From NCBI GenBank assembly GCA_903846555.1, contig CAINBI010000102.1, forward strand, positions 1-44,918: a stretch of DNA of 44,918 nucleotides, written 5' to 3'. A model generated the notes under the pieces. The model ran no database searches, was not told the origin of the DNA, and was given only the letters and a program-made list of their open reading frames with translations. Shown piece by piece: positions 25,078 to 36,480 of this stretch (positions are counted from its first letter, which is position 1; each line of letters opens with the position of its first letter). The position numbers were made by a program, and so were the translations under genes. The DNA comes from an uncultured Pseudomonadota bacterium (GTDB lineage Bacteria > Pseudomonadota > Gammaproteobacteria > Burkholderiales > Methylophilaceae).

Positions 25078-25338
25078 ATGACGATACAGCTTTATTTATA
25101 CACCACTTCACACTGCCATCTGTGTGAGCATGCGGAATCCATAGTCGCAAGCTTAGCGCATCGTTACGACATGCAATGGGCGAAAGTTGAAATTGCCGAC
25201 GATGCAACATTACTCGAACTTTACGAAGTCAAAATTCCAGTTCTAAAAAGGTTAGATAGCGGCGCCGAAATTGGATGGCCTTTTAATGAAATTGATGTTG
25301 AAAATTTATTGATGCAAAAAATTAGTGGTCAGCAGTAA
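25078..25338 (+). CDS. glutaredoxin-like (DUF836) thiol protein
   Basis: The 86-residue protein has the thioredoxin fold opening MTIQLYLYTTSHCHLCEHAE with a CHLC redox pair at 13-16, and the cis-proline loop KIPVLKRL typical of glutaredoxin-like proteins. The group is often annotated as glutaredoxin family protein; the partner is not known. It starts 172 bases from mgtE, divergently, and is followed by the carAB promoter region. Confidence 0.85.
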   Translation: MTIQLYLYTTSHCHLCEHAESIVASLAHRYDMQWAKVEIADDATLLELYEVKIPVLKRLDSGAEIGWPFNEIDVENLLMQKISGQQ

Positions 25339-25438
25339 GCTGTAATAGATTATGGAATGACATTATTTACTGCTAGCCCCGCATGACAATTTTTTCTATT
25401 TCCAATTATTATCGAAAACACCTATTTGCAATGTGTCG

Positions 25439-25467
25439 TTGAAATCTCAGTCGGGTTTCGCTATAAT
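25439..25467 (+). promoter_or_regulatory. sigma-70 promoter of carAB
   Basis: TTGAAA (25439-25444) and perfect TATAAT (25462-25467) with 17-base spacing. Transcription would start near 25474, giving a leader of about 110 bases before carA. Confidence 0.8.
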
Positions 25468-25479
25468 TCGTTAATTCTG

Positions 25480-25539
25480 AAACGGGAAGAGTATAAAAAC
25501 TCATCCCGTTTTGCGTATCTGCCATCCGTTCATGATGGC
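25480..25539 (+). promoter_or_regulatory. two-hairpin leader of carAB
   Basis: The first hairpin (25480-25511) pairs AAACGGGA with TCCCGTTT and GAGT with ACTC around ATAAAA, with one internal mismatch, beginning about 6 bases after the predicted transcript start. The second (25521-25539) pairs GCCATC with GATGGC around a 7-base loop. A TTTT directly follows hairpin 1. Either a stabilising 5' structure or an attenuator for pyrimidine/arginine control is possible. Confidence 0.5.
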
Positions 25540-25583
25540 CTAAGAGCAAAAAATTAATTAACGCTGTAAAACAAGGAGTTACC

Positions 25584-26762
25584 GTGTCACAAAACCTGCC
25601 CGCCATACTCGTACTTGCAGATGGAACTGTGTTTCGTGGTACATCAATTGGTGCTGCTGGCCATGCTGCTACAGGCCAAACAGTCGGTGAGGTTGTATTT
25701 AACACCTCAATGACTGGCTACCAAGAAATACTCACTGATCCATCCTATACCAAACAAATCGTTACGCTTACTTACCCGCACATCGGCAATTACGGCGTAA
25801 ATCTTGAAGACGTAGAGTCTGGTCAAGTGTACGCTAGCGGCTTGATTATTCGTGACTTGCCACTTATCCATAGCAATTTTAGAAACACCCAATCATTAAC
25901 TGAGTATTTAGTGGCTCATAATGTGGTGGCGATTGCAGATATTGACACCCGTAAATTAACCCGTATTTTGCGCGAAAAAGGTGCGCAAGCGGGTGCCATT
26001 ATTGCAGGTGAAGCGGATGAAACTAAGGCGATTGCATTGGCGACTAGCTTGATTGCTGGCTTCCCTGGTTTGTCTGGCATGGACTTAGCTAAAGTGGTGA
26101 CTTGTGATCACGCTTACGAGTTTACTGAAGGTGAATGGGCGCTTGGTGAAGGTTTCGCAGTAGCGCCAGCAGCACAGTTTCATGTGGTCGCTTACGATTA
26201 TGGTGTAAAGCGTAATATTTTACGCATGTTGGTTTCTCGCGGTTGCAAGGTAACGGTATTACCAGCGCAAACCTCAGCCGCAGAGGCCTTAGCTTACAAG
26301 CCTGATGGCGTATTTTTATCTAACGGCCCTGGTGATCCTGCCCCTTGTGATTACGCCATTGCAGCGATTAAAACTATTGTAGAGACGGGTGTGCCGACTT
26401 TTGGTATTTGTTTAGGCCATCAATTGTTAGCTTTAGCCAGCGATGCTAAAACGCACAAAATGAAGTTTGGCCATCATGGCGCAAACCATCCTGTGCAAGA
26501 TGTTGAATCTAAACGTGTTTACATCACCAGCCAAAATCATGGCTTTGCAGTAGATGCAGCAACGCTGCCAGCCAACATCCAAACCACGCATGTGTCATTG
26601 TTTGATGGCAGCTTGCAAGGTATTGCACGCACCGATAAACCTGCGTTTAGTTTTCAGGGTCACCCTGAAGCAAGCCCAGGTCCAACTGAAATGAGTTATT
26701 TGTTTGATCGCTTCATTAGCATGATGATAGCAGCAAAATTAGAACAAGGGAAGGCAAGCTAA
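25584..26762 (+). CDS. carA: carbamoyl-phosphate synthase small subunit
   Basis: CarA is the glutaminase subunit that passes ammonia to CarB for carbamoyl phosphate, feeding pyrimidines and arginine. The start is GTG 25584 with AAGGAG seven bases upstream; length 392. The N-terminal CPSase domain is followed by the class I glutaminase with nucleophile C276 in FGICLGHQ and the catalytic His in [13 protein letters not shown]. The TAA stop overlaps the carB ATG by one base, indicating translational coupling. Confidence 0.98.
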   Translation: MSQNLPAILVLADGTVFRGTSIGAAGHAATGQTVGEVVFNTSMTGYQEILTDPSYTKQIVTLTYPHIGNYGVNLEDVESGQVYASGLIIRDLPLIHSNFRNTQSLTEYLVAHNVVAIADIDTRKLTRILREKGAQAGAIIAGEADETKAIALATSLIAGFPGLSGMDLAKVVTCDHAYEFTEGEWALGEGFAVAPAAQFHVVAYDYGVKRNILRMLVSRGCKVTVLPAQTSAAEALAYKPDGVFLSNGPGDPAPCDYAIAAIKTIVETGVPTFGICLGHQLLALASDAKTHKMKFGHHGANHPVQDVESKRVYITSQNHGFAVDAATLPANIQTTHVSLFDGSLQGIARTDKPAFSFQGHPEASPGPTEMSYLFDRFISMMIAAKLEQGKAS

Positions 26763-29700
26763 TGGCTAAGCGTACAGATATTAAATCTATTCTAATTATT
26801 GGTGCAGGCCCAATCGTCATTGGTCAAGCTTGCGAGTTTGATTACTCTGGCGCGCAAGCGTGTAAAGCGCTTCGTGAAGAAGGTTATCGCGTTATTTTGG
26901 TGAACTCTAACCCAGCCACGATTATGACTGATCCTGAAATGGCTGATGCGACTTACATTGAGCCAGTCACATGGCAAGTGGTTGAAAAAATCATCGCCAA
27001 AGAGCGTCCAGAGGCTTTGCTGCCAACCATGGGCGGACAAACGGCATTGAATTGCGCGCTTGATTTAGATAAGCACGGCGTATTAGAAAAATACAATGTT
27101 GAAATGATAGGCGCGTCTAAAGATGCGATTGATAAAGCGGAAGATCGCCAAAAATTCAAAGAAGCAATGACCAAAATTGGCTTGGCTTCTGCGCGCTCAG
27201 TGATTGCACATAGCATGGAAGAAGCCTTGCAAGTGCAGCCGCAAATTGGCTATCCAGCGATTATTCGTCCATCATTTACCATGGGCGGTAGTGGCGGCGG
27301 TATTGCTTATAATCGTGAAGAATTCATGACAATTTGTGAGCGCGGCCTAGATGCTTCGCCTACTAAAGAGTTATTGATTGAAGAGTCACTACTCGGTTGG
27401 AAAGAGTATGAGATGGAAGTGGTGCGCGATTCAGCGGATAACTGCATCATCATCTGTTCAATTGAAAATTTAGACCCAATGGGCGTGCATACGGGTGACT
27501 CAATCACCGTGGCGCCAGCACAAACGCTGACTGATAAAGAATATCAAATCATGCGCAATGCTTCATTGGCAGTGTTGCGTGAAATCGGTGTGGATACAGG
27601 CGGTTCAAACGTGCAGTTTGCCATCAATCCTGTTGATGGCCGTATGATAGTCATCGAGATGAACCCGCGCGTTTCGCGTTCATCTGCACTGGCATCAAAA
27701 GCAACAGGTTTCCCGATTGCAAAAGTTGCCGCTAAATTAGCGGTAGGTTTTACTTTAGATGAGCTACGTAATGAGATTACTGGCGGTGCTACACCTGCCT
27801 CATTTGAGCCTTCTATTGATTATGTGGTGACTAAGATTCCACGCTTCGCTTTTGAAAAATTCCCACAGGCTGATTCGCGTTTAACGACGCAAATGAAGTC
27901 TGTTGGTGAAGTGATGGCGATTGGCCGTACTTTTCAAGAATCTTTCCAAAAAGCCTTGCGCGGCTTGGAAGTTGGCGTTGATGGTTTAGACGAAAAAACC
28001 ACAGATTTAGATACCATTACCAAAGAAATGGGCGTTCCAGGACCAGAGCGTATTTGGTACGTGGGCGATGCCTTTAGAATGGGGATGACGATTGCAGAAG
28101 TGTATGATATTTCTAAAATTGACACTTGGTTTTTAGTGCAAATTAAAGATATTATTGATAGAGAACAAGCGCTAAAAGGTAAGCAAATTGCTGATTTAGA
28201 TAAACCAGCAATGCTTAAATTAAAACGTAGCGGCTTTTCAGATCGCCGTTTAGCGACATTATTGAATACCGATCAACATGCGGTGCGTGCTTATCGTCAA
28301 GCTTTGCAAGTGCGCCCTGTGTATAAACGCGTAGATACTTGTGCGGCAGAGTTTTCGACCAATACCGCTTATATGTACTCTACTTATGAAGAAGAGTGCG
28401 AAGCTACGCCAACCAATAACAAAAAGATTATGATTTTGGGTGGTGGACCGAATAGAATCGGCCAAGGCATTGAGTTTGATTATTGCTGTGTACACGCGGC
28501 GTTTGCCATGCGTGAGGATGGCTATGAAACCATTATGGTGAACTGTAATCCTGAAACGGTTTCTACCGACTACGACACTTCAGACCGCTTGTATTTTGAG
28601 CCAGTGACACTTGAAGATGTATTAGAAATCGTTGCGCTTGAGAAACCAGTGGGTGTCATTGTGCAATACGGTGGTCAAACGCCACTAAAACTTGCGCGTG
28701 CTTTAGAAAAAGCGGGTGTGCCCATTATCGGCACTACACCAGATGCGATTGATAAAGCTGAAGACCGCGAGCGCTTCCAAAAAATGTTGCAAGAGCTTGG
28801 CTTAAAGCAACCGCCAAACCGTACAGCAAGAACGCCAGAAGATGCTGTACGCTTAGCTTTAGAAATTGGTTATCCACTAGTGGTACGTCCTTCTTATGTG
28901 CTTGGTGGTCGTGCGATGGAAATCGTACAAGAGCAGTCGCAACTTGAACGTTATATGCGTGAAGCAGTAAAAGTTTCTAATGAATCGCCAGTATTATTGG
29001 ATAGATTTTTGAACGACGCGCTTGAAGTCGATGTAGACGCGCTCTGTGATAACACTGGCGATGTGATTATCGGCGGCATTATGGAACACGTTGAACAAGC
29101 TGGTGTGCACTCTGGCGACTCAGCCTGCTCATTACCGCCTTATAGCTTGTCGCCTAAGTTGCAAGATGAATTGCGTGAGCAAACCAAACAAATGGCGCGT
29201 ACTTTAGGCGTAGTTGGCTTAATGAACGTGCAATTTGCAATTCAGGGCGAAACCGTATTTGTGCTTGAAGTAAACCCAAGAGCATCACGTACAGTACCGT
29301 TTGTTTCAAAAGCTTGTGGCTTACAACTGGCTAAAATTGCTGCGCGCTGCATGATAGGCATGTCACTTAAAGAGCAAGGCGTAACGCGTGAGATTATTCC
29401 TCCATTTTACTCAGTAAAAGAGGCGGTATTCCCATTTATTAAATTCCCAGGCGTAGATACTATTTTAGGCCCCGAGATGAAGTCAACTGGCGAAGTCATG
29501 GGCGTTGGCGCTACGTTTGCTGAAGCTTTCTTAAAAGCACAACTGGGCGCATCGACCAAATTACCAGAAGGCGGCAGAGCATTTATTAGCGTGCGTAAAG
29601 AAGATTATTTGAAGGCGGTTGAAATTGCAGAAGCCTTAGATCAACTAGGCTTTAGCTTGGTAGCCACGAAGGGCACAGCGGTAGCATTAAACGCTAATGG

Positions 29701-29968
29701 CCTAAAGGTAGCATCAGTGAACAAAGTGGCAGAAGGTCGTCCGCATATTGTTGACATGATTAAAAATGGCGACATTAGCTTTATTGTGAATGTGACTGAA
29801 GATAAGCGTGCGGTGGCAGATTCTTACGAAATTCGTCGTAGTGCTTTGCAAAATAAAGTGACTTACTATACAACGATTGCCGGTGCTAAAGCCGCTTGTG
29901 TTGGTATGGCGCACATGCAAGAGCTGACTGTAGAGTCGCTGCAAGACTTGCATAAAAAGCTCGCTTAA
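26762..29968 (+). CDS. carB: carbamoyl-phosphate synthase large subunit
   Basis: The full-length 1068-residue subunit has two homologous ATP-grasp halves. The first starts [20 protein letters not shown] and contains [15 protein letters not shown]; the second starts [20 protein letters not shown] and contains [13 protein letters not shown]. The C-terminal MGS-like allosteric domain (from about 935) contains ATKGTAVAL and would bind UMP or ornithine. It forms CarAB with the overlapping upstream gene. A terminator-like hairpin separates it from greA. Confidence 0.98.
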   Translation: MAKRTDIKSILIIGAGPIVIGQACEFDYSGAQACKALREEGYRVILVNSNPATIMTDPEMADATYIEPVTWQVVEKIIAKERPEALLPTMGGQTALNCALDLDKHGVLEKYNVEMIGASKDAIDKAEDRQKFKEAMTKIGLASARSVIAHSMEEALQVQPQIGYPAIIRPSFTMGGSGGGIAYNREEFMTICERGLDASPTKELLIEESLLGWKEYEMEVVRDSADNCIIICSIENLDPMGVHTGDSITVAPAQTLTDKEYQIMRNASLAVLREIGVDTGGSNVQFAINPVDGRMIVIEMNPRVSRSSALASKATGFPIAKVAAKLAVGFTLDELRNEITGGATPASFEPSIDYVVTKIPRFAFEKFPQADSRLTTQMKSVGEVMAIGRTFQESFQKALRGLEVGVDGLDEKTTDLDTITKEMGVPGPERIWYVGDAFRMGMTIAEVYDISKIDTWFLVQIKDIIDREQALKGKQIADLDKPAMLKLKRSGFSDRRLATLLNTDQHAVRAYRQALQVRPVYKRVDTCAAEFSTNTAYMYSTYEEECEATPTNNKKIMILGGGPNRIGQGIEFDYCCVHAAFAMREDGYETIMVNCNPETVSTDYDTSDRLYFEPVTLEDVLEIVALEKPVGVIVQYGGQTPLKLARALEKAGVPIIGTTPDAIDKAEDRERFQKMLQELGLKQPPNRTARTPEDAVRLALEIGYPLVVRPSYVLGGRAMEIVQEQSQLERYMREAVKVSNESPVLLDRFLNDALEVDVDALCDNTGDVIIGGIMEHVEQAGVHSGDSACSLPPYSLSPKLQDELREQTKQMARTLGVVGLMNVQFAIQGETVFVLEVNPRASRTVPFVSKACGLQLAKIAARCMIGMSLKEQGVTREIIPPFYSVKEAVFPFIKFPGVDTILGPEMKSTGEVMGVGATFAEAFLKAQLGASTKLPEGGRAFISVRKEDYLKAVEIAEALDQLGFSLVATKGTAVALNANGLKVASVNKVAEGRPHIVDMIKNGDISFIVNVTEDKRAVADSYEIRRSALQNKVTYYTTIAGAKAACVGMAHMQELTVESLQDLHKKLA

Positions 29969-30008
29969 AATACACTTTAACAACATTAATTAATTTTAAA
30001 CTTTAAAG

Positions 30009-30038
30009 CCACACTCAGTTTGGGTGTGGTTTATTTTT
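30009..30038 (+). terminator. intrinsic terminator after carB
   Basis: CCACAC (30009-30014) pairs with GTGTGG (30024-30029), followed by TTTATTTTTT. It ends 19 bases before the greA start, so read-through into greA may be partial. Confidence 0.75.
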
Positions 30039-30057
30039 TATATCAAGGTTAGGCAAC

Positions 30058-30540
30058 ATGGCAGTTACTCAAATACCCGTTACCGTTAAAGGTGCAGCGC
30101 AATTAAGAGAAGAATTATTGCGCTTGCGTAGCGTGGATAGGCCTTACATTATTCAGGCGATTGCAGAAGCGCGTGCCCAAGGTGATTTATCTGAAAATGC
30201 TGAGTATGAAGCGGCTAAAGAGCGCCAAAGCTTTATTGAAGGTCGAATTGCGGAAATTGAAGCAAAACTTTCTAATGCCATGATTATTGACCCTACCACT
30301 TTGCATGCCGAAGGTCGCTGCGTGTTCGGATCAACGGTCAGAATCGAAGATTTAAATAGTGGCGGCATGATTACTTATCAAATTGTGGGTGATGATGAAG
30401 CCGATATTAAAAATGGTAAAATTTCCATCAGCTCACCGATTGCTCGCGGCCTGATTGGTAAGTCAGAAGGTGACGTGGCTGAGGTAATGGCACCAGGTGG
30501 TGTTAAAGAGTATGAAATACTAGATGTGCAGTACATTTAA
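30058..30540 (+). CDS. greA: transcription elongation factor GreA
   Basis: GreA rescues backtracked RNA polymerase by stimulating transcript cleavage through its coiled coil. Length 160 is typical. The N-terminal coiled coil carries [20 protein letters not shown] with the catalytic acidic tip D-x-x-E (in GDLSENAEY), and the C-terminal FKBP-like domain ends [18 protein letters not shown]. It follows carB as in many betaproteobacteria and may be read both from carAB and from its own start. Confidence 0.97.
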   Translation: MAVTQIPVTVKGAAQLREELLRLRSVDRPYIIQAIAEARAQGDLSENAEYEAAKERQSFIEGRIAEIEAKLSNAMIIDPTTLHAEGRCVFGSTVRIEDLNSGGMITYQIVGDDEADIKNGKISISSPIARGLIGKSEGDVAEVMAPGGVKEYEILDVQYI

Positions 30541-30592
30541 CTTAAACGACACTGTAAGTGTAAGCAAACAACATGGGTAAGAAAAGACAACT

Positions 30593-31039
30593 ATGAATCA
30601 TTGGTCAGCTAAGTTTTCGCTCATTATCATCACCATGTGGGTCGGTGCTTTGTGGACAACAGGCGCTGCCGCCTACGTACTATTTAAGACCTTACCTGAC
30701 AGCCAGTTGGCGGGCCAATTGGCTGGCAAGTTTTTTAATTACGTTTCATACTTAGGCTTGTTTTCAGCATTTTATTTACTGATACATCGCTTATTTTCTT
30801 ACGGCACATTAGCACTTAAGCAATCGTATTTTTGGGCGATATTGGTCATGTTATTACTGGTCGTTGCAGGCCATTTTGGCATTCAACCAATATTGGCGCA
30901 ATTAAAAATAGATGCAATGCCAGGCGATGTGATGCAGAGTGTATTTGCTGATCGATTTAAAACTTGGCATGGTGTAGCGAGCATTAGCTACGTGATGCAA
31001 TGCTTACTAGGTTTTGTAGTGGTATTACGCGCTAGATAG
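30593..31039 (+). CDS. DUF4149 membrane protein
   Basis: The 148-residue protein has four hydrophobic helices (about 8-30, 45-66, 78-98, 122-146). The first helix TMWVGALWTTGAAAYVLF and the RFKTWHGVASISYV segment match DUF4149 proteins, found beside greA and yhbY in betaproteobacteria. Function is unknown. It starts 52 bases after greA on the same strand and is likely co-transcribed, ending at a double hairpin. Confidence 0.85.
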   Translation: MNHWSAKFSLIIITMWVGALWTTGAAAYVLFKTLPDSQLAGQLAGKFFNYVSYLGLFSAFYLLIHRLFSYGTLALKQSYFWAILVMLLLVVAGHFGIQPILAQLKIDAMPGDVMQSVFADRFKTWHGVASISYVMQCLLGFVVVLRAR

Positions 31040-31081
31040 CCTATTTTTGGAAAAAAATAGGCGCTAAATAAATCTAGCGCC
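31040..31081. terminator. two adjacent hairpins between convergent genes
   Basis: CCTATTTTT/AAAAATAGG (31040-31061, loop GGAA) overlaps by two G a second stem GGCGCTA/TAGCGCC (31060-31081). The stretch lies between the convergent DUF4149 and yhbY genes and probably terminates transcription from both sides. Confidence 0.6.
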
Positions 31082-31112
31082 CATGCTGGCCATGCTTTTA
31101 TTCGCAATGCCT

Positions 31113-31400
31113 TTATTTTGGAATCACAATTTTTGGTTTAGTTGATTGACGATAAATCACTAATTGTTTACCAATATGGTGTACCGCAGTTGCCATAGTT
31201 TGTTGGCAAATGTCGGCAAGTAATTGTGAGCGTACCGCTTTATCATCTACCATCACTTTAATTTTAATCAGTTCATGCGCGTCTAAGCACACGTTAAGCT
31301 CTTTTAAAACGCCCTCTGATAAGCCGTTATTGCTTATCATAACGACAGGGTTTAAGTTATGAGCAAGGCTACGTAAGTAGCTAATTTGTTTTGAATTCAC
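31113..31400 (-). CDS. yhbY: YhbY-type CRM-domain RNA-binding protein
   Basis: The 95-residue protein folds as one CRM domain, which binds pre-50S ribosomal particles. LAHNLNPVVMISNNGLSEGVLKELN contains the family's GxxG-like loop position (here NNGLSE) and HELIKIKVM follows; IGKQLVIYR is the last strand. It is divergent from rlmE with about 50 bases between, a pairing conserved across proteobacteria. Confidence 0.95.
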   Translation of the reverse strand: MNSKQISYLRSLAHNLNPVVMISNNGLSEGVLKELNVCLDAHELIKIKVMVDDKAVRSQLLADICQQTMATAVHHIGKQLVIYRQSTKPKIVIPK

Positions 31401-31453
31401 TCAGATTTCTTCTTAAGTATCTTATTGATCTATATAGGCGAACAGTTTAACAG

Positions 31454-32071
31454 ATGAAACTAAAACCTTCCAGCAAAGCTTGGATACATGAACATATCAA
31501 CGATGAGTATGTTAAACGCGCGCAAAAAGAAGGGTACCGTGCGCGAGCCGCTTATAAACTCACTGAAATTGACGACAAGGATAAACTCATTAAGCCGGGC
31601 ATGACCATTGTCGACTTAGGTGCAACACCGGGTAGCTGGTCGCAAGTGGCAGTACAGCGCCTAAAAGGCCAGGGGCGGATTATCGCGTTAGATTTGCTGG
31701 ATATGGAGCCAATTAAAGGCGTGGAGTTTATTAAAGGTGACTTTCGCGAAGATGCGATATTAAAACAATTGGAAAATAGTTTAAATGGCAAGCAAGCTGA
31801 CCTTGTAATCGCAGATATGGCACCCAATATCACTGGCATCACAATTGTTGATCAAGCTGGTGCAGCGTATTTAACCGAGTTAGCATTAGAGTTTAGTAAG
31901 GAATGCTTGAAACCAAGCGGCAATTTTTTGGTCAAAGTCTTTATTGGTGAAGGTTTTGAAGATATTTTACAAAACATGCGCTCATCTTTTGATAAAGTAG
32001 TGACGCGTAAACCAAAAGCATCACGCGGTAGAAGTAATGAGGTATATTTGTTAGGACTGGGTCGCAAATAG
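31454..32071 (+). CDS. rlmE: 23S rRNA 2'-O-ribose U2552 methyltransferase
   Basis: RlmE (RrmJ/FtsJ) methylates U2552 of 23S rRNA at a late step of 50S assembly. The 205-residue protein shows SAM motif I VDLGATPGSWSQVA, motif DMAPNITGI (motif IV with D), and the catalytic K-D-K-E set (K in RARAAYKL, D of IADMAP, K in FLVKVF, E in RSNEVYLLG). It precedes ftsH, the classical ftsJ-ftsH order. Confidence 0.97.
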   Translation: MKLKPSSKAWIHEHINDEYVKRAQKEGYRARAAYKLTEIDDKDKLIKPGMTIVDLGATPGSWSQVAVQRLKGQGRIIALDLLDMEPIKGVEFIKGDFREDAILKQLENSLNGKQADLVIADMAPNITGITIVDQAGAAYLTELALEFSKECLKPSGNFLVKVFIGEGFEDILQNMRSSFDKVVTRKPKASRGRSNEVYLLGLGRK

Positions 32072-32216
32072 AAGCTCGTCACTTTACGTTTCAACTGATA
32101 ACTATAACTTTAGATTTATATTAGAGCCTTATTAATAGCGTTATTAAATGGTCAGATAACTAGTTTTAAGCATAAAATGCAAGTTAGGTTTACCCTTTTT
32201 AAAAAGGAATAAGATT

Positions 32217-34109
32217 TTGAACAACATATTTAAGAATATTGCCATTTGGTTGGCTATTGCGATGGTGTTATTGGCTATTTTCAATCTTTCTGGCGTGAAA
32301 AACGGCGCAGATAACCAAGTGGTATATTCACAATTTATTCAAGAAGTTAAAGATGGGCGTATTGCTAAAGTGCAGATTGACGGTCGGGTTTTGCATGGCA
32401 CAACGCATGATGGTAAAAAATTCAATACCTATGCACCCTCTGACCCTTGGCTAGTGTCTGATTTACTGAAGAACAATGTTTCGGTTGAAGCCAAACCCGA
32501 TGAAGAACAATCGTTCCTTATGAGCATTTTTGTTTCATGGTTTCCAATGATATTATTAATTGGTGTTTGGGTGTTTTTTATGCGCCAGATGCAAGGCGGC
32601 GGCAAAGGCGGCGGTCCATTTTCTTTTGGAAAAAGCAAAGCACGCCAATTGGATGAAAGTAATAATCAAACCACATTTGCTGATGTTGCTGGTTGCGATG
32701 AAGCTAAAGAAGAAGTTACGGAAATTGTAGAATTCTTGCGCGACCCAACTAAGTTTCAAAAATTGGGCGGTAGAATTCCACGCGGCGTATTGATGGTTGG
32801 TCCTCCAGGTACAGGAAAAACGCTCTTAGCGCGCGCCATTGCAGGTGAGGCTAAAGTGCCTTTCTTTACCATTTCAGGTTCTGATTTTGTAGAGATGTTT
32901 GTTGGTGTAGGCGCGTCCCGCGTGCGCGACATGTTTGAGCAGGCAAAGAAGAGTTCACCATGCATTATCTTCATTGATGAAATTGATGCCGTTGGTCGTA
33001 GCCGTGGATCTGGCACTGGCGGTGGCAACGATGAGCGCGAGCAAACCTTGAATCAATTATTGGTTGAGATGGATGGTTTTGAAGGTAACTCTGGCGTTAT
33101 TGTGATTGCCGCAACGAACCGGGCGGATGTGTTAGACAAAGCCTTGCTTCGCCCAGGCCGCTTTGACCGCCAAGTGATGGTGTCATTACCTGACATTAAA
33201 GGCCGTGAACAAATTTTAATGGTGCACATGCGTAAAGTGCCGATTGATGTTGATGTGAAAGCAGATATTTTAGCGCGTGGTACTCCTGGTTTCTCTGGTG
33301 CGGATTTAGCTAACTTGGTGAATGAAGCTGCGCTATTTGCCGCGCGTCGTAACAAGCGCACGGTAGATATGCAAGACTTTGAAGATGCCAAAGACAAAAT
33401 CTACATGGGTCCAGAGCGTAAATCGATGGTGATGCGTGAAGAAGAGCGTAGAAATACCGCTTATCACGAATCCGGCCATGCAGTAGTAGCTAAGTTGCTA
33501 CCGAAAGCTGACCCTGTGCATAAAGTTACAATTATGCCGCGTGGCTGGGCATTGGGTTTAACATGGCAATTGCCGGAGTTTGACCGCATCAGTAATTACA
33601 AAGATAAAATGCTAGAGGAAATTTCTATTCTATTTGGTGGTCGCATTGCTGAAGAGTTGTTTATGCACCAAATGTCTACTGGTGCATCTAATGACTTTGA
33701 ACGTGCGACTAAGCTAGCCCGCGACATGGTTACCCGTTATGGTATGTCTGATGCGCTGGGCACGATGGTATATGCTGGTAGTGAGCAAGACTCGATGTTC
33801 GGCAACATGAGCTCGAAGACGGTCTCTGAAGCTACGCAACAGAAAGTAGATGCGGAAATTAGACGCATATTAGACGAGCAATATGGTTTAGCCCGTAAAC
33901 TGCTGGAAGATAATCGTGACAAAGTAGAAGCGATGATGGCGGCCTTGATGGAATTCGAGACGATAGATGCCGATCAAATCAATGACATTATGGCGGGCAT
34001 ACCAGTGCGCCCACCTAAACCTACACAAAGTAAAGCGAGTCCACCACGCGATACTGGCTCAAGTGGACTTGGCGCTACACCAGCGCCACAGCCAACAGCT
34101 AAAACGTAA
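32217..34109 (+). CDS. ftsH: ATP-dependent zinc metalloprotease FtsH
   Basis: FtsH is a membrane-bound hexameric AAA protease that degrades membrane and regulatory proteins. Start is TTG 32217 with AAGGA upstream; length 630. Two membrane helices (about 5-25 and 103-122) enclose a periplasmic domain. The AAA module has Walker A GPPGTGKT (195-202), Walker B IIFIDE (250-255) and the SRH with RPGRFDR; the protease has HESGH (417-421). The C-terminal tail is Pro/Ser-rich, as usual. folP often follows in this group but is absent here; a terminator follows instead. Confidence 0.98.
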   Translation: MNNIFKNIAIWLAIAMVLLAIFNLSGVKNGADNQVVYSQFIQEVKDGRIAKVQIDGRVLHGTTHDGKKFNTYAPSDPWLVSDLLKNNVSVEAKPDEEQSFLMSIFVSWFPMILLIGVWVFFMRQMQGGGKGGGPFSFGKSKARQLDESNNQTTFADVAGCDEAKEEVTEIVEFLRDPTKFQKLGGRIPRGVLMVGPPGTGKTLLARAIAGEAKVPFFTISGSDFVEMFVGVGASRVRDMFEQAKKSSPCIIFIDEIDAVGRSRGSGTGGGNDEREQTLNQLLVEMDGFEGNSGVIVIAATNRADVLDKALLRPGRFDRQVMVSLPDIKGREQILMVHMRKVPIDVDVKADILARGTPGFSGADLANLVNEAALFAARRNKRTVDMQDFEDAKDKIYMGPERKSMVMREEERRNTAYHESGHAVVAKLLPKADPVHKVTIMPRGWALGLTWQLPEFDRISNYKDKMLEEISILFGGRIAEELFMHQMSTGASNDFERATKLARDMVTRYGMSDALGTMVYAGSEQDSMFGNMSSKTVSEATQQKVDAEIRRILDEQYGLARKLLEDNRDKVEAMMAALMEFETIDADQINDIMAGIPVRPPKPTQSKASPPRDTGSSGLGATPAPQPTAKT

Positions 34110-34160
34110 ATCATTGGACTAATGCTCAAAAGCATTAGTGCTTGACCAGCTTAAACTAAA

Positions 34161-34195
34161 AAATCCTCTAACTTTAATAAAGTCAGAGGATTTTT
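34161..34195. terminator. intrinsic terminator after ftsH
   Basis: AAATCCTCT-A-ACTTT pairs with AAAGT-C-AGAGGATTT around AAT, followed by T. The A run on the other side makes it able to act in both directions between convergent genes. Confidence 0.85.
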
Positions 34196-34250
34196 AACTT
34201 AGGCATGATGAATAATAAAATCAGGCACATATACCCGCAACTTCACCACT

Positions 34251-34302
34251 AAATATATGCTCGGTGGAGACCGTCCCTATTCGCTCACAGGGTATGTGTT
34301 TT
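34251..34302. repeat. dispersed palindromic repeat, copy D (degenerate)
   Basis: The loop CCGTCCCTATT (34271-34281) is identical to copies B and E. The right arm CGCTCACAGGGTATGTGTTT is close to copy B, but the left arm AAATATATGCTCGGTGGAGA pairs poorly with it, so the hairpin is decayed. It lies between the convergent ftsH and GIY-YIG genes. Confidence 0.6.
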
Positions 34303-34364
34303 AGCCGATTCGGGCTTATTTTATCGATTGGTTATATAACCATCAGGCAGCAGCCAAGATTTAA

Positions 34365-34607
34365 TCAAACAGCAAAGTATTGCAATTTTTTCTGTCTAGG
34401 TAAGTTTTTCAATTCCGCTTCAGCTACGCTTGCGCTAGAGCGATCAGGATATAATTTTGATGCTATGATTTTGATGGGTGGATTGGCACGCGTATAACGC
34501 GCACCTTTTCCCGCAACGTGTGCAGAAAAGCGCGCTTCTAAATTATTAGTAATGCCTGCGTAATAAGCACCGTTATTACACTCAAGTAAATATAAAACCC
34601 AAACCAT
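34365..34607 (-). CDS. GIY-YIG domain small nuclease-like protein
   Basis: The 80 residues form one GIY-YIG domain of the YhbQ/UPF0213 type: [19 protein letters not shown] carries the two motif halves (LYLL and YYAGIT), R26 follows in LEARFSAH, and E64 in VAEAELKNL is the likely metal ligand. Members are proposed structure-specific nucleases, though cellular roles are mostly untested. The gene begins 9 bases after the gloA stop on the same strand, so it probably belongs to that operon. Confidence 0.88.
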   Translation of the reverse strand: MVWVLYLLECNNGAYYAGITNNLEARFSAHVAGKGARYTRANPPIKIIASKLYPDRSSASVAEAELKNLPRQKKLQYFAV

Positions 34608-34616
34608 CCACTGAAT

Positions 34617-35006
34617 CTAGTACGTGCCAGCTTGAATAAATTCAACATTGTAACCATCTGGATCCTGAACGAACGCAATCACGGTGCTACCATGTAGCAT
34701 AGGACCAGCCTCACGCATGACTTTACCACCCGCATTTTTAACTAATTCACAGGCTTTGTAGGCATCATCCACTTCAATAGCGATATGACCATAAGCTTTA
34801 CCCATATCGTAACTTTCAACACCGTAGTTATAAGTAAGCTCAAGCACTGTGCTTTCACTTTCTGTACCGTAACCCACAAAGGCAAGCGTAAATTTGCCTT
34901 CAGGAAAATCATTCTGACGTAATATTTTCATGCCTAGCACTTCAGTATAAAATTTAATTGAGCGTTCCAAATTACCGACACGGAGCATGGTGTGTAGCAT
35001 ACGCAT
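34617..35006 (-). CDS. gloA: lactoylglutathione lyase (glyoxalase I)
   Basis: GloA isomerises the hemithioacetal of methylglyoxal and glutathione to lactoylglutathione. The 129-residue protein starts [20 protein letters not shown]; metal ligands H5, E56, H74 and E122 are all present ([29 protein letters not shown]). Length and ligands match the nickel-type bacterial enzyme. It lies between a ferredoxin gene and the GIY-YIG gene on the same strand. Confidence 0.96.
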   Translation of the reverse strand: MRMLHTMLRVGNLERSIKFYTEVLGMKILRQNDFPEGKFTLAFVGYGTESESTVLELTYNYGVESYDMGKAYGHIAIEVDDAYKACELVKNAGGKVMREAGPMLHGSTVIAFVQDPDGYNVEFIQAGTY

Positions 35007-35048
35007 TTTGAATATTCCTAAGATTTTAACGATAACATTGAATGAATG

Positions 35049-35782
<734 letters not shown>

Positions 35783-35793
<11 letters not shown>

Positions 35794-36352
35794 GCGATAA
35801 TTTTAGCAGATGATAAAAAACATTGCCCGCTTTGCTTTGCTTAATCACTTGCCATGCATCAGGCAATGCCTCATCGGAATCTAGTGCATATTCCGCTTCA
35901 ACATACACTAAAGCGTCAGCTTGCAAGTGCTCATCCAACAGCGGCAGCACCTTTGGTAGCCATTGCTGGTGGTATGGTGGATCTAAAAAAATCAGGTTAA
36001 ATTTATGGGTGTTTTGACTTAAAAACTTGAGCGCATCTTGGTGGTATATATGTGCATGCTCTGCTTTGAGTAACTGCCGATTGTCGATCAATGCTTTGTA
36101 GGCGGATAAAGACTTTTCTACCAATGTTGCGGACAAAGCTCCGCGAGAAAGTGCCTCAAAACCCATGACACCAGTACCCGCAAATAAATCTAGGCAAGTC
36201 ATCCCTGATAAATCTTGCCCTAGCCAATTAAACACCGTTTGGCGCACGCGCTCTGGCGTGGGTCTTAATCCAACCGCATCAGGAAACTTAATGACGCGGC
36301 TACGCCATTCGCCTGTGTTAATACGGACTGAGTTGAGTTTGGGTGTTGCCAT
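35783..36352 (-). CDS. rsmD: 16S rRNA (guanine-966-N2)-methyltransferase
   Basis: RsmD methylates G966 of 16S rRNA. The 189-residue protein has [15 protein letters not shown] at the start, [18 protein letters not shown] motif [21 protein letters not shown] and the catalytic DPPYHQQW. It heads the rsmD-coaD-ferredoxin run and is downstream of the two M16 peptidase genes on the same strand, an order widely kept near ftsY. Confidence 0.96.
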
Positions 36353-36420
36353 ATTGGGTATGTAACAGCTTGTTTGAAAAGACCTACATTTTACTACTTA
36401 TAAGCAACCTCACAAACAAC

Positions 36421-36446
36421 GTCATTCCAGCCTGCGTGGGAACGAC
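36421..36446. repeat. short palindromic repeat GTCATTCC...GGGAACGAC
   Basis: GTCATTCCAGCCTGCGTGGG followed by AACGAC forms an imperfect hairpin. It is related, in opposite orientation, to the copy at 37811-37834; together they flank the second M16 gene. The type resembles the widespread ATTCCCGC-based intergenic repeats of betaproteobacteria. Confidence 0.55.
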
Positions 36447-36480
36447 TAAAGTAGCACTTCAAATTGTAATGAATAAGAAT

